This document shows, in pieces, positions 36,560 through 46,578 of a stretch of DNA of 64,000 bases (position 1 is its first letter; every line of letters begins with the position of its first letter). The position numbers and the translations under genes were made by a program. The notes beneath the pieces are model-generated. The model was not told the origin of the DNA. It ran no database searches and was given only the letters and a program-made list of their open reading frames with translations. The DNA is from Alcaligenes ammonioxydans (GTDB taxonomy: Bacteria; Pseudomonadota; Gammaproteobacteria; Burkholderiales; Burkholderiaceae_B), in NCBI RefSeq assembly GCF_019343455.1, contig NZ_CP049362.1, forward strand, positions 2,108,001 through 2,172,000, written 5' to 3'.

Positions 36560-39010
36560 TTAAGGCTGAGGCTGAATCAACAGCATCGTGCTGCTTTGCG
36601 CATTACGACGAATGTCCGCATGCGTCACATCCATCGTCTTGCACTCGAAGTTCTCGTACAACTTCAGCTGATCCTCATAATGCGGGCTGCGCACTCCATT
36701 GCGGTCGGTGAAACCGCTTTGGCCGGGCGGCATGGCGTCGCAGAACTCCACGCCCTTGGCATCAAACACCACGCGGTTATTTTCCGTGCCTCGATTCTGA
36801 TAGCCGGTAAAGGCAAAGGTATTGCCAGGCATCGTCTGCGGGGTTCCCGTGAAGTTCTTGTCGCTGAAACGATGCACGGAGGTCGGCATGGTCCAGCGCG
36901 CCATCTGAGCGCCCTGCTCCTGGCTCAAGCGAGCCTGCGCATGTCGCAAAGCCTCCAGCATGATTTCTTCAGAAGAGCGCTCACCAAAGACATTCACACG
37001 CTTGGGATCGGGATGGGCTTCCAGCGCCAAGGCACGCAACAAGACCTTGGTGCCCATGCTCAAGTTGATGGAACCGGGGTTGGGACCTTGCTGCGTGGCA
37101 AAACCAGTCTGGCTATACATGGCGCGATGCGATTCAGGCACCACCGGCATCAAGACCTGCTTGTACATTTCTTCCAGCCAGGTCTTGAAGAGCACCCGCG
37201 CCGGTCCGGCATTTTGCCCTCCCTGATCCTGTTCCATTCCATCCCAAGCGAGCAACATCGTCAGCGCCGCCTTGCTGCTATCGTCGGCCGGCAGCTGTTG
37301 CGCCAGCTTTTCCAGATGTGGGCGGAAGTAGCGCCAGTTCACATCGCTATAGGAGGCTTTTTGATTGAACTCCCAGATCTCCTGCACACTGAAGAGGTCT
37401 TTCTGCTGGTACTGACTGACCAGTTCATTCATGCGGTCGCCATAGGTCCAATAGTAAGTATCCGTATTGGTTTTGTCCGGCGCAGGCTTGTTGTTCCAGT
37501 TGACCAGATAGCCCTGGGGTGGATTGTAGGCTTTGGGAATCGCGTCGAAACTCTTGATGCCCAGCCACTCCATGCTGCCATCCCCCTTGGCAGGGACACG
37601 GATGTCCTGATCGGCAGGACGCTGGGGCAGGAAGGCCGGCGAGACATAACCAATATTGCCGTGCTTGTCGGCGTAGTACCAGTTGATCGAAATCGCCATC
37701 TTGCTGGCTTGATCCAGAAACTCCGTCCAGTTGCGGGCCTTGGCCACGTTCAACCAGGCTAGCAAGGACTGCACCTCATAGCCATCCCAGCTGCGTTTCT
37801 TGCTGTACGCCGCGCCCTAATCGTAATCAAACTGCATCACAGGGCCGTGCACGGTGCGCCAGATCGTCATTTCCCGATCAGCCTGACCGCGTACCTGGAT
37901 ACGTTCCTTGCGCTGCTCCATCGTGCGCCAGGCATTGTTGAACCAGTACTGATCGGCACGCGAGGGGTTCAATTTTTCCTGATATATGTCCACCACATCT
38001 TGCGGGCCAGCAGTCGCCCCCCAGGCAATCTCGCTATTGGTGCCAAACAGTACGATCGGATAGGCAAAAGGCGTATTACCCACCACATCGAAGCCGGCGC
38101 CATGCAAGCCAATGCCATAGGTGTAGGCCGGGTTGTACCAGCCAAACTGTGGGCCGTTGATCAGTACGGTCGAGCCCTCCTGCACTCGCTCGGGGCGAGT
38201 GCTCCACAGGTTGCTAGCCTTGGGCGCGAAGTCCGGGCCACGGCCGCCCCAGTGCTTGTCCTGGCGCTCTAGCTCGGTAGCCAGTACTGGCGAGGAAACA
38301 TGAGCCAGATCCTGCGTCCCTGCTTGTGCCTGCGGCTTGTGCTCGGCAGCGGGGGCCGGAACCGTAGTGGGAGCTGTTGTGTCATTGATCCACAGCAGCT
38401 CATCAAACAAGGCACGGCCTCGTTCCGGGCCATGCTGTTTCTCCAGAGACTGACGCATGGCCAGTGCCGTCACTTCCAGATTCGTGTCGGAGAAGCGATT
38501 GGCCATGGAGCCCACCCAGATCATGACCACATCAAAGTCGGTCAGCGGCTCGGGCTGGAAATCAAAATCCACATATTCTTTGGGCAGCAACTCAGGGCGA
38601 CGCCGCACCTGCTCCAGATAGGCGTTATAGCCATCGGCATAGCCACGAAAAATATCGCGCTCATCCTTGGACAAGGCCGCGATCTGCCGCTGTATGGAAG
38701 CCGGGGTGAAGTTCTGCCGCACCTGCATGTCGTACTTGACGTAGGCATCTTGCTCACCAGGGCCTAAGACGGCGGCGGTTGTGCCGACAAAGGAGCGACG
38801 CGCCATGTCCATCTGGAACAGACGGTCTTGGGCGACCGCATAACCATAGCCGTAATACAAGCCATAGTGGCTGTCGGCAAAGACGTGCGGCACGCCATAA
38901 CTGTCCCGCATCACCTCTACCGACTGCACTTGCGCGTGGGTCGGTGCCCCCGCCCAACCCAAGATCAAACCAGCGGCCACAAGCCCGGTACGAACAAGCC
39001 CTTTCTGCAT
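36560..39010 (-). pseudogene. pac: Penicillin G acylase precursor, interrupted by an in-frame amber codon
   Basis: Periplasmic Ntn-hydrolase that removes the phenylacetyl side chain from penicillin G. Read through one stop it encodes 816 residues: signal peptide 1-26 (ending THA), alpha chain 27-228, spacer 229-265, beta chain from catalytic Ser266 (SNLW), exactly the layout of the Alcaligenes faecalis enzyme. The stop at 37819-37817 is TAG where, as I recall the A. faecalis sequence, a Gln stands after FDYD; CAG to TAG is a single transition. Both halves are otherwise intact and in the same frame (second half from 37816). The truncated product would end 132 residues into the beta chain and should be inactive unless the amber codon is suppressed or is a sequencing error. 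Confidence 0.92.
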
Positions 39011-39164
39011 ATCTGTCCCTTGTTTTTATGATACTGAAAATTATTATGAACCTAAAATATTGAAGCCAATACAAATAGGAAATCACAATGTAAAGCAATC
39101 AGGATCGAAAACAAGTAAGGGCTTGCCCTAGTCAACGCCGCTGAGCAGGGACTTGAAAGCGTAC

Positions 39165-40577
39165 TTAGAAAGACACCAGGCGACCGGGATTAACCGCGCT
39201 CATCATGCCTATCGCGGCCTTGACCACGGGGATGGCCAGACCCGATAAGTGATGGCCCAAAGGGATGCTGCGGTGGGTAATATCCGTCAGCATGGCAAAG
39301 TCCTCGTTGCGACCCATGACGTCGTCACTAATGGCTTTACCAATACGCACGGTTTGCGCCACGCCGTGACCACTCCAGCCATGCACCATGTACACGGGAA
39401 CCGCATCCTCGGTCTTGCGCGAGTCCGTGGCACCGTTCAGAGTAAAGTCACTGATCCCGCTCCAGGAAAAGTCCAACTGCACCTGCTCCAGCTGCGGGAA
39501 AACCGTCTGGATACGATCCAGCAAGTAGTCATTGATACGGTCAGGAGACCAACTGGTACCGGTGCCCTGCCCGCCAAACAGCAAACGGTTTTGACGCACG
39601 GCTCGGTAGTAGTCGATCTGGAATTGTGTGTCATACACCGCACGGTCGGTTGGCAGCAGCTCGCTGACTGGACACTCCAGGGGTTCAGTCACACCTACAT
39701 AGGTATAGAACGGAACAGTGGTATTGGACTGCGTGGGCAAGAACTGCGAAGTCGTGTCATGCACGGCCAGCACCAAGGCCTGACGCGCCAGAATCGTGCC
39801 ACCGGGGGTGATGGCCAAGGCGCCCTTTTCCGTCTGCTCGATCTCCTGGACCGGGCTGCCTTCGTAAACTCGGCCGCCATGCTGAACCAGGCCATACACC
39901 AGTCCGCGCAGCAGCGCCAAGGGGTGCAGTTGACCACCCAAGGTATCCACCACGGCACCGTGATACAGCGGCGAGCGGATTTCCTGCTCCAGCTCGTAAC
40001 TACCCACAATTTCCACACTGGTATCACCCAGATAGCGGCGGGCATCCGCCCCCTTTACCAGAGCACCCATATGGCCGGCATGAACGGCAGCCGTCAAATG
40101 GCCGCGGCGACGATCAAAATCCAGTTCGTAATCCTGAGCGATCTGATCCAGTAGATCCATGGCTTCGTGCGAGGCAAAGCGCCACAAGCGACGAGCTTCA
40201 TCCAAGGGCAGATGCGCGATCATGTCCGCCGCTTCCCATCGAGCCAGACCCGGTGTCAGTTGCCCGCCGTTGCGGCCTGAGGCCGCCGAGCCAATACTGT
40301 CTTTTTCCACCAGCACCACATCCAGACCGGAGCGGGCCAGGTGCAAGGCGGTCGAGGCCCCCAGCAGGCCGCCACCGACCACCAGCACATCGCAGTGCGT
40401 GTCAGCTTGCAGAGGTTCAAAGCGGGTCCAGGGTGCAAGAGACGCCTCGTAGTAGGTAGCAGGCGCGACCGCGTCGTTCAGATGGCCTTGCCGCCAGTTC
40501 CACAATCGAGGATTACTGGTCAACAAGCTCTGTGCATGAGAAACATCGTTTAAAAGCGTGGGTTTGGAAATAAGCAT
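39165..40577 (-). CDS. FAD-dependent amine/amino-acid oxidoreductase (DAO family, PuuB-like)
   Basis: 470 residues. An N-terminal extension of about 60 residues precedes the dinucleotide-binding VLVVGGGLLGASTALHLARSG (65-85) and the family text SGRNGGQLTPGL near 100. A C-terminal VYMVHGWSGHGVAQT motif near 395 closes the FAD site. This arrangement is shared with gamma-glutamylputrescine oxidase and other amine oxidases. It is divergent from a TetR regulator, with two candidate operators in between, so its expression probably depends on that repressor and an unknown small inducer. Confidence 0.87.
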   Translation of the reverse strand: MLISKPTLLNDVSHAQSLLTSNPRLWNWRQGHLNDAVAPATYYEASLAPWTRFEPLQADTHCDVLVVGGGLLGASTALHLARSGLDVVLVEKDSIGSAASGRNGGQLTPGLARWEAADMIAHLPLDEARRLWRFASHEAMDLLDQIAQDYELDFDRRRGHLTAAVHAGHMGALVKGADARRYLGDTSVEIVGSYELEQEIRSPLYHGAVVDTLGGQLHPLALLRGLVYGLVQHGGRVYEGSPVQEIEQTEKGALAITPGGTILARQALVLAVHDTTSQFLPTQSNTTVPFYTYVGVTEPLECPVSELLPTDRAVYDTQFQIDYYRAVRQNRLLFGGQGTGTSWSPDRINDYLLDRIQTVFPQLEQVQLDFSWSGISDFTLNGATDSRKTEDAVPVYMVHGWSGHGVAQTVRIGKAISDDVMGRNEDFAMLTDITHRSIPLGHHLSGLAIPVVKAAIGMMSAVNPGRLVSF

Positions 40578-40714
40578 AAATGTCCTGTGTCTGTTACGGC
40601 CCTTTGGCCGCCTGGATCACAGAGCGGAATGCTCCGGTGACGCCCCGTCAACGCGGCGTTCCGTTCTGTCTCGTTATCAACATCCCGTTGCAAAAACGGA
40701 ATGGAACGATCTTC

Positions 40715-40729
40715 TTCTACGCTGTAGAA
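40715..40729. promoter_or_regulatory. Candidate TetR operator O1
   Basis: TTCTAC-GCT-GTAGAA, a perfect 6-3-6 palindrome of the 15-base size favoured by TetR dimers, in the divergent region between the oxidoreductase and regulator genes. Confidence 0.6.
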
Positions 40730-40738
40730 TTGAATTTA

Positions 40739-40753
40739 TTCTACTCTGTAGAG
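40739..40753. promoter_or_regulatory. Candidate TetR operator O2
   Basis: TTCTAC-TCT-GTAGAG, matching O1 at 13 of 15 positions, centred 24 bases from it. It lies 52 bases before the regulator start. Confidence 0.6.
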
Positions 40754-40805
40754 TTAAACTTGGCAAATTGACCCGTTACTCTTTTCTCGCACTAAAGGAA
40801 CACTA

Positions 40806-41483
40806 TTGGCGCACGCATCCCCTCTCACCGCGACCCGAACACGCAAACTCAATAAGAACGAGCTGGTGCTGGCGGCCGTCAACTTGATCGAAGAAGCTGG
40901 GGATCATGGCTTTTCACTGCGGAAATTGGGGGAACGGGTAGGCTGCGACCCCATGGCCGTGCTCTATCACTTCAAGTCCAAAGAAGGGCTGCTGCGTGCA
41001 ATGGCGGATTACTTAAGTGGTCGCATTCAACCCGTAGACCGTCACCTGCCCTGGGACGAACGACTCTATGATCTGGCCCGACAATATCGGACTCTGGCGT
41101 TGAATTATCCGCAGACTTTTCAACAAATGCAGCGTTTTCTGAATACCGGCAGTGCCGACTACCTGGTCCTTGAGCAGGTGTATGGCGCTTTGCGCGATGC
41201 AGGGTTGAGTGATGCCGAGATCCCCGCCGCCTGTGTAGGCTGGTATGCCGCCCTTTACGGCTTGATTCAAGGTGAGCTAAGTGGTTTGATCCGTCCCGTG
41301 ACAAGCCAAGAACTGGACGAACTTCAACAGTGGCCTGCTGAAGACATCCCCATGCTGCGCCGGGTTCTGCCGCGCTTTGTGCATTTGCACTCCGAGCAGG
41401 TATTCAAAATGATGATGGAACTGATACACGATGGCTTGGCTGCCCACGCCAGCAAAGCGGCCACGCCTTCCCCAGACCTGTAA
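40806..41483 (+). CDS. TetR-family transcriptional regulator (TTG start)
   Basis: 225 residues. N-terminal HTH: NKNELVLAAVNLIEEAG, FSLRKLGERVGCDPMAVLYHFKSKEGLL (residues about 18-62), the helix-turn-helix and its conserved YxHFxxK end. The C-terminal ligand domain resembles the TetR_C class (PQTFQQMQRF, CVGWYAALYGLIQGE). Start is TTG 40806 with AAAGGA seven bases upstream; no ATG is suitably placed. Divergent from the FAD oxidoreductase; probably represses it and itself through the two palindromes at 40715-40753. Confidence 0.9.
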   Translation: MAHASPLTATRTRKLNKNELVLAAVNLIEEAGDHGFSLRKLGERVGCDPMAVLYHFKSKEGLLRAMADYLSGRIQPVDRHLPWDERLYDLARQYRTLALNYPQTFQQMQRFLNTGSADYLVLEQVYGALRDAGLSDAEIPAACVGWYAALYGLIQGELSGLIRPVTSQELDELQQWPAEDIPMLRRVLPRFVHLHSEQVFKMMMELIHDGLAAHASKAATPSPDL

Positions 41484-41728
41484 CAGCAGAAACGGGCTCA
41501 CTCCGGATCACAGCACGGATCAAGCTGCGTGGCCCCTACGCGCCCGAATGCAGAACAGCGTGCTACCCGCTGGCATGGCAAAAACAGGAAGTCCACTCCG
41601 AGCGCCCGACCAAACAGTGCATACGGCCTTGAGTCAACCTTCGATCCGCCTTTAAACGCCGTTCAGCCCACGTTTTTGGGCTTGAAAGCAGCAGCGTAGG
41701 CGATTGAGTGGACAGGGCTGGCGTGAGG
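41484..41728. other. Gene-free stretch between TetR gene and rlmD terminator
   Basis: No supported coding sequence or repeat seen. Confidence 0.4.
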
Positions 41729-41776
41729 AAAAAAAACGCCCCGCAAACTGGAACTCTGTCCACTTTGCGAGGCGCT
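41729..41776 (-). terminator. Rho-independent terminator of rlmD
   Basis: Minus strand: GCGCCTCGCAAA ... TTTGCGGGGCG followed by eight T. Confidence 0.8.
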
Positions 41777-41801
41777 CTATAACAAGTCTGTCCAGGGCGT
41801 G

Positions 41802-43112
41802 TTAACGCGTAAAAACAGCAATCGACTCAACGTGCGCCGTATGCGGGAACATATTCACCACGCCCGCCGATTCCAATGTGTAGCCACCTTGATGAACCAG
41901 CACACCAGCGTCACGGGCCAAGGTACCAGGGCTACAGGACACATAAACCAGACGCTCGGGACGTTCGTGCTTTTCCAGTTGCGCCAAAGCGGTGGCCACC
42001 GCGAAGGCACCGTCACGCGGCGGGTCAATCAACATACGATCAAAATGGCCCAGATCACGTAGCCATTGCACATCCACTTCAAACAGGTTCAGCGTTGTGA
42101 ATGTAGCCTTGTCCTGCAAGCCGTGAGCCAAGGCCGCTTCACCAGCACGTTCGGTCAAGGTGCTGCTGCCCTCAATGCCGACCACTTCGGCAGCACGACG
42201 TGCCAGGGGCAGGCTGAAGTTACCCAGACCACAGAACAAGTCGGCTACACGGTGCTCGGGCTTGACGTCCAGCAGGGTCAAGGCACGCGAGATCAGGCTA
42301 CGGTTAATGTCGTGGTTCACCTGCGTAAAGTCCGTAGGACGATACGGCATGCGCAAATCAAACTCGGGTAAGGCATAGGCCAGCTTGTCCGCATCTTCGC
42401 GCAACAAGGGGTGCGCCGTTTCCGGGCCCTTGGGCTGCAACCACCAGCTAATGTCGTGCTCTTGCCCGAAATCCTGCAAACGCTGGATATCCTCGCTGGT
42501 CAGCGGCTCCATATGACGCAGGGTCAGGGTAATGACCCGGTCGCCCATGGCCAGCTCAATCTGTGGCAATCGGTCCGGGCGCGACAGGCCTGCCAGGCAA
42601 GTGCGCAAGGGCTCGAGCAGAGCCGATACCTTGGGAGGCAACACGCGGCATTCAGTCATGTCCACAACATAACGGCCATTCTTCTCACGAAAGCCTACCA
42701 GCACTCCTCCCTTTTTGGGCACATAACGCATGGAGAAGCGCGCACGGTAACGGTAGCCCCAGTAGGGGCCATGCAAGGGCGCCAGCACCCGGCCCGGCTT
42801 GACCTTGCCGATGTGCGCCAATGAATCCTCCAGCACACGTTGCTTAACCGCCACCTGGGCCGAGGGCTCCAGATGTTGCATGGCGCAACCGCCACAAACC
42901 CCGAAATTGGGACAGGGAGGCTCGGCACGCTGGGACGAAGCCTGCAGCAAAGCGGTCATGCGGGCCTTGTCATACGAGTCTTTGGAGCGCACCGTCTCGG
43001 CCAACACTTTCTCGCCTGGCAGCGCGCCTTCCACAAACACCACTTTGCCCTCTTTGTGGGCGACGCCGCGGCCTTCCAGATCCAGCGACTCAATTAACAA
43101 TACGTCAGACAT
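41802..43112 (-). CDS. rlmD: 23S rRNA (uracil-1939-C5)-methyltransferase RlmD
   Basis: SAM-dependent methyltransferase with an iron-sulphur cluster, 436 residues. N-terminal TRAM domain (1-55), [4Fe-4S] cysteines in [15 protein letters not shown] near residue 70, SAM site [14 protein letters not shown] near 292, catalytic Asp-Pro-Pro in LIDPPRDGA near 362 and nucleophile Cys in [12 protein letters not shown] near 390. The ATG at 43112 starts [21 protein letters not shown]; the longer open frame upstream has no plausible signal. It is the next gene on this strand after nlpD. Confidence 0.93.
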   Translation of the reverse strand: MSDVLLIESLDLEGRGVAHKEGKVVFVEGALPGEKVLAETVRSKDSYDKARMTALLQASSQRAEPPCPNFGVCGGCAMQHLEPSAQVAVKQRVLEDSLAHIGKVKPGRVLAPLHGPYWGYRYRARFSMRYVPKKGGVLVGFREKNGRYVVDMTECRVLPPKVSALLEPLRTCLAGLSRPDRLPQIELAMGDRVITLTLRHMEPLTSEDIQRLQDFGQEHDISWWLQPKGPETAHPLLREDADKLAYALPEFDLRMPYRPTDFTQVNHDINRSLISRALTLLDVKPEHRVADLFCGLGNFSLPLARRAAEVVGIEGSSTLTERAGEAALAHGLQDKATFTTLNLFEVDVQWLRDLGHFDRMLIDPPRDGAFAVATALAQLEKHERPERLVYVSCSPGTLARDAGVLVHQGGYTLESAGVVNMFPHTAHVESIAVFTR

Positions 43113-43362
43113 TCGATAAAAACCCAAATAAGCGTCCTGCCAGGCAGATAGGCGCAGTTGCACCGCCGCTAGCGATGGCGAATCGATGATTTTACAATGA
43201 GCATCCGGCTCAACGGGTAAAAACAAGCACAATCCGACCATGGCGGTTCCGCAAGGTCACTACCTATGCGGCACATAGATACCAAAGAAGGCTGTTGGCT
43301 TCCCCCTCAAGATCCGTCTTGGGATCATTCAGGCCCGGCGCTCCACTCCAAACACGTCAGAC

Positions 43363-43391
43363 AAAAAAAAGCGGCCAGAAGCCGCTTTTTT
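43363..43391 (-). terminator. Terminator directly after nlpD
   Basis: AAAAGCGGC-CAGAA-GCCGCTTTTTT, working on both strands. It ends the surE-pcm-nlpD operon where rpoS would usually begin. Confidence 0.85.
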
Positions 43392-43408
43392 CAGACACAC
43401 TACCGAGT

Positions 43409-44233
43409 TTATCGCGCAGGCAGATAAGACATCGGGTTAACCGGCGTACCGGAGCGTCGAATCTCAAAGTGCAGACGAGGCGAGGTCGTGTCCGACTGGC
43501 CCAGATCGGCAATACGCTGCCCCTTCTTCACTTGCTGACCTGTTTTTACATGCAGGACGCTGTTATGCGCGTAGGCGGTAATAAAGCCATTGCTGTGGCC
43601 GACCAGGACCATGGAACCCAGGCCACGCACGCCGTTACCGGCATACATGATCTTGCCATCGGCCGCCGCTACAACCGGGTCCCCCACCTTGCCTTCAATA
43701 TCAATCCCTTTGGTAGAGGCATTGAAACCCTGGATAATCTTGCCACTGGCTGGCCAGCCCCAGGCAATGAGCGCCGCATCACTGGCGCGAGGGGCCGACA
43801 CCGGCGTTTCCGTCTTGACAGGGGTGGCAGGACTGACCGGCGAGGTCTGGGTGCTGCCGCTGCTGGCAGGACGTGTAGTGGTCGCCGCCATCGACGTACT
43901 TCCATCCAGACGCAGGGTTTGGCCCACACGCAGCATGGATGGATCGGTAATCTGGTTCAACTGTATCAGCGAGTTCACGTCCATGCCGTGCGCTTGTGCA
44001 ATCTTGTAGAGCGTATCGCCGGGGCGTACGACGTACGTACCCGAAGCCGTGCTGACACTGCCCGCTGCTGAAGAAGAACTCAGGTCAGTGACTGGGGCGC
44101 GCTCGGTACGGCTTGCACAACCAGCCAGCAGGGTACTGGTGACCACAGCCGCCACCAGGCACTGACGGGGCGTCAAGAACCACTGTGTACCGGTGGAAGC
44201 AGCGGTTAACGGTAACCTGACTGCATGCTGCAT
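43409..44233 (-). CDS. nlpD: NlpD-like murein hydrolase activator lipoprotein
   Basis: Outer-membrane lipoprotein that activates amidase AmiC during septum splitting. 274 residues: signal peptide with lipobox LLAGC (Cys near 39), LysM domain TYVVRPGDTLYKIAQAHGM near 65-110, a Ser/Thr/Pro linker, and a LytM domain (157-272) lacking the zinc ligands (KGIDIEG instead of HxGxD), as expected for a non-catalytic activator. It lies third in surE-pcm-nlpD. In most proteobacteria rpoS follows, but here a terminator does. Confidence 0.92.
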   Translation of the reverse strand: MQHAVRLPLTAASTGTQWFLTPRQCLVAAVVTSTLLAGCASRTERAPVTDLSSSSAAGSVSTASGTYVVRPGDTLYKIAQAHGMDVNSLIQLNQITDPSMLRVGQTLRLDGSTSMAATTTRPASSGSTQTSPVSPATPVKTETPVSAPRASDAALIAWGWPASGKIIQGFNASTKGIDIEGKVGDPVVAAADGKIMYAGNGVRGLGSMVLVGHSNGFITAYAHNSVLHVKTGQQVKKGQRIADLGQSDTTSPRLHFEIRRSGTPVNPMSYLPAR

Positions 44234-44256
44234 ATAAATCTCCTGAGAATATCTGA

Positions 44257-45081
44257 CTAAATCTGGGTTCCGGCTCGCATCGGCACGAAGCGAACCGCAT
44301 CAAGTTCTTCACGACGCCAAGCAGCCTGTCCGGTGCGTTCCACCAAAACCAGGCGCTGTTGTGTCGTACCTTCGGGAGCGATCAGTCGCCCCCCCACTGT
44401 TAATTGTTCCAGCAGGCTTCTCGGAATGACCGGGCCGGCTGCCGCCACAACAATAGCATCATATGGCGCCGCCGCCGGGTAACCTTGCATTCCGTCACCA
44501 AACATTATGCGTGCCCGTTGCGACAGGCCCAATTGGCGCATGTGGTCACGCGCCAGATCGCACAGGCCTTTGATGCGTTCCACGGCATACACTTCTTTTA
44601 CTAATTGTGCCAAAACAGCGGCCTGATAACCACACCCGGCCCCCACTTCCAGCACTTTACTCGGTATTTTATGGTCGCATACCAGGCTGATCATATGGGC
44701 CACGACCCACGGCTGAGAGATGGTCTGCGCAAAGCCGATAGGCAGGGCGTCATCTTCGTAGGCCCGACTGGCCAGACCCTGATCGACAAACTGATGGCGC
44801 GGCACCGCCTGCATGGCGGCCAGCACCCGTTCATCAGTGATACCCTGTCGGCGCAAGCGCTCGATCATCATGCCACGCGAGCGTTCCGAGTTCAAACCCA
44901 GATTGACACTTGTTGACACTTGTGCAGACAACACCACCGTCGGTGCGGGTTGTAACTGACCGCGCTGCACAATACGGGTATTGCTGTTGGTGGCCGACAG
45001 ACCACTGCCCAGGCTGGATTTTCCAAACCGGTTGCGTGTTCCGTCCGCAAAAGGATAGCGCTTGCCTGGCTTACTTGTCAT
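44257..45081 (-). CDS. pcm: Protein-L-isoaspartate O-methyltransferase
   Basis: Repairs isoaspartyl residues in aged proteins using SAM. 274 residues: a long, low-complexity N-terminal extension of about 65 residues, then the conserved core [29 protein letters not shown], the SAM site [16 protein letters not shown] near 142 and the GDGMQG text. The ATG at 45081 overlaps the surE stop in ATGA. An internal ATG at 44874 would give a core-sized protein, so the true start might be shorter. Confidence 0.92.
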   Translation of the reverse strand: MTSKPGKRYPFADGTRNRFGKSSLGSGLSATNSNTRIVQRGQLQPAPTVVLSAQVSTSVNLGLNSERSRGMMIERLRRQGITDERVLAAMQAVPRHQFVDQGLASRAYEDDALPIGFAQTISQPWVVAHMISLVCDHKIPSKVLEVGAGCGYQAAVLAQLVKEVYAVERIKGLCDLARDHMRQLGLSQRARIMFGDGMQGYPAAAPYDAIVVAAAGPVIPRSLLEQLTVGGRLIAPEGTTQQRLVLVERTGQAAWRREELDAVRFVPMRAGTQI

Positions 45082-45818
45082 TGCACCCAGTCCCGCAAAC
45101 CCGCCAGCTGCTCGTGATGAGTCAAGTCGGCACGCAAGGGAGTAATAGAAACGGCCCCTTGCTCGACAGCACCAAAATCTGTTCCCTGCTCACTATCGGA
45201 TACCCCGCCAACGCGACCAATCCAATAGACCGGCTCTCCATAGGGCGTCTGACTCTTGACTACCGGCTCCGAGGGATGCCGCTTGCCAAGACGGGTCACC
45301 TGCATGCCCTTGAGCGCCTCATAAGGCAGACACGGAATATTCACGTTCAGCAAGGTATTGGCCGCCAAAGGACGCTGCTGGCAGCGCTCGACCAAATCGC
45401 GCGCCACGCGGGCAGCACTGTCCAGATTCTTCCAGCCGCGCTCGATCAGGGAAAAAGCGATGGCGGGAATACCGAACAGATGGCCTTCCATCGCTGCGGC
45501 AACCGTACCCGAATACAAGGTGTCATCACCCATATTGGCGCCATTATTGATGCCGGACACAATCAGATCAGGACGAAAATCCAGCAAGCCGGTCAGGGCC
45601 ACGTGGACACAATCGGACGGTGTACCATTGACAAAATAAAAACCATTGTTGGCCTGGCGCAGCGACAAGGGACGATTCAACGTCAGGGAATTGCTGGCAC
45701 CGCTGCAATTGGTCTCGGGTGCAATGACAGTGAGCTCGCCCAGTCCTTGCAAAGCTTCATACAAAGCCTCGATACCGGCTGCCGTGTAGCCATCATCATT
45801 GGAGACCAGAATACGCAT
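45078..45818 (-). CDS. surE: 5'/3'-nucleotidase SurE
   Basis: Metal-dependent nucleotidase and survival protein, 246 residues. The start [16 protein letters not shown] has the two metal-binding Asp residues (8-9); [11 protein letters not shown] near 85 and [11 protein letters not shown] near 97 complete the site. First gene of surE-pcm-nlpD, overlapping pcm by four bases. Confidence 0.95.
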   Translation of the reverse strand: MRILVSNDDGYTAAGIEALYEALQGLGELTVIAPETNCSGASNSLTLNRPLSLRQANNGFYFVNGTPSDCVHVALTGLLDFRPDLIVSGINNGANMGDDTLYSGTVAAAMEGHLFGIPAIAFSLIERGWKNLDSAARVARDLVERCQQRPLAANTLLNVNIPCLPYEALKGMQVTRLGKRHPSEPVVKSQTPYGEPVYWIGRVGGVSDSEQGTDFGAVEQGAVSITPLRADLTHHEQLAGLRDWVQ

Positions 45819-45933
45819 GCTTTACTTTTCCGTTAAAAATCTAACAGGGGCAACAAATTGTACCCGCTGCCTTTGGTATTTTGCTGCAAGGCCGGTAGAA
45901 TCCGCGCAACAATAATTGTGGAGCTCGATCCTC

Positions 45934-46575
45934 ATGAACGCCGTTTCTTTTGCCGTGGCCGCCCCGCTGGTCGCTCTCTTGTCCTATTTGCTCGGCTCCT
46001 TGCCGTTTGCCGTCATCGTGAGCAAGATCATGGGCTTGCAGGACCCGCGCACCTTTGGTTCGAAAAATCCGGGAGCCACTAATGTACTACGTAGCGGCAA
46101 TAAAAAAGCAGCCATTCTGACCTTGCTGGGCGACGCGTTCAAGGGCTGGCTGGCTGTCTTTCTGACCCAACAAGCCATCAGCAATTGGGGCTGGGCGCCT
46201 GCCTTGCTGGGAATCAGTGCCTTTTGTGCCTTTCTAGGTCACCTGTACCCGGTCTTTCTGGGATTCAAAGGCGGCAAAGGTGTGGCCACCGCACTGGGGG
46301 TCATTTTAGCGCTGCTGCCCTGGCTGGCGCTGGCCACCGCCCTCACCTGGCTGATCATCGCCTATGTCAGCCGCTACTCTTCGCTGGCCGCCCTGGTCAG
46401 CGCGATCTTCGCCCCTTTGTATTACCTGCTCGGCGCCAAGGTCGTCTGGCCCATGAATACTTCCATTGCCACCGCTCTGGTCCTGATCAGTGCCTTTTTA
46501 CTGTGGCGTCACCAGGAAAACATCCGTCGCCTGATGACCGGCAAAGAAAGCAAGATCGGCGCCAAAAAGAAGTAA
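45934..46575 (+). CDS. plsY: Acyl-phosphate:glycerol-3-phosphate acyltransferase PlsY
   Basis: Inner-membrane enzyme making lysophosphatidic acid from acyl-phosphate, the first step of phospholipid synthesis. 213 residues with five to seven membrane segments. The three conserved motifs are visible: [29 protein letters not shown] and [16 protein letters not shown] 45934 with GGAG upstream; TTG 45916 is an alternative. Ends three bases from the convergent tsaD stop. Confidence 0.95.
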   Translation: MNAVSFAVAAPLVALLSYLLGSLPFAVIVSKIMGLQDPRTFGSKNPGATNVLRSGNKKAAILTLLGDAFKGWLAVFLTQQAISNWGWAPALLGISAFCAFLGHLYPVFLGFKGGKGVATALGVILALLPWLALATALTWLIIAYVSRYSSLAALVSAIFAPLYYLLGAKVVWPMNTSIATALVLISAFLLWRHQENIRRLMTGKESKIGAKKK

Positions 46576-46578
46576 TCT

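Noticed and set aside
36560..37774. C-terminal half of penicillin acylase as an independent gene
   Set aside because: It has no ribosome site or signal peptide and is in the same frame as the upstream half, separated only by one TAG.
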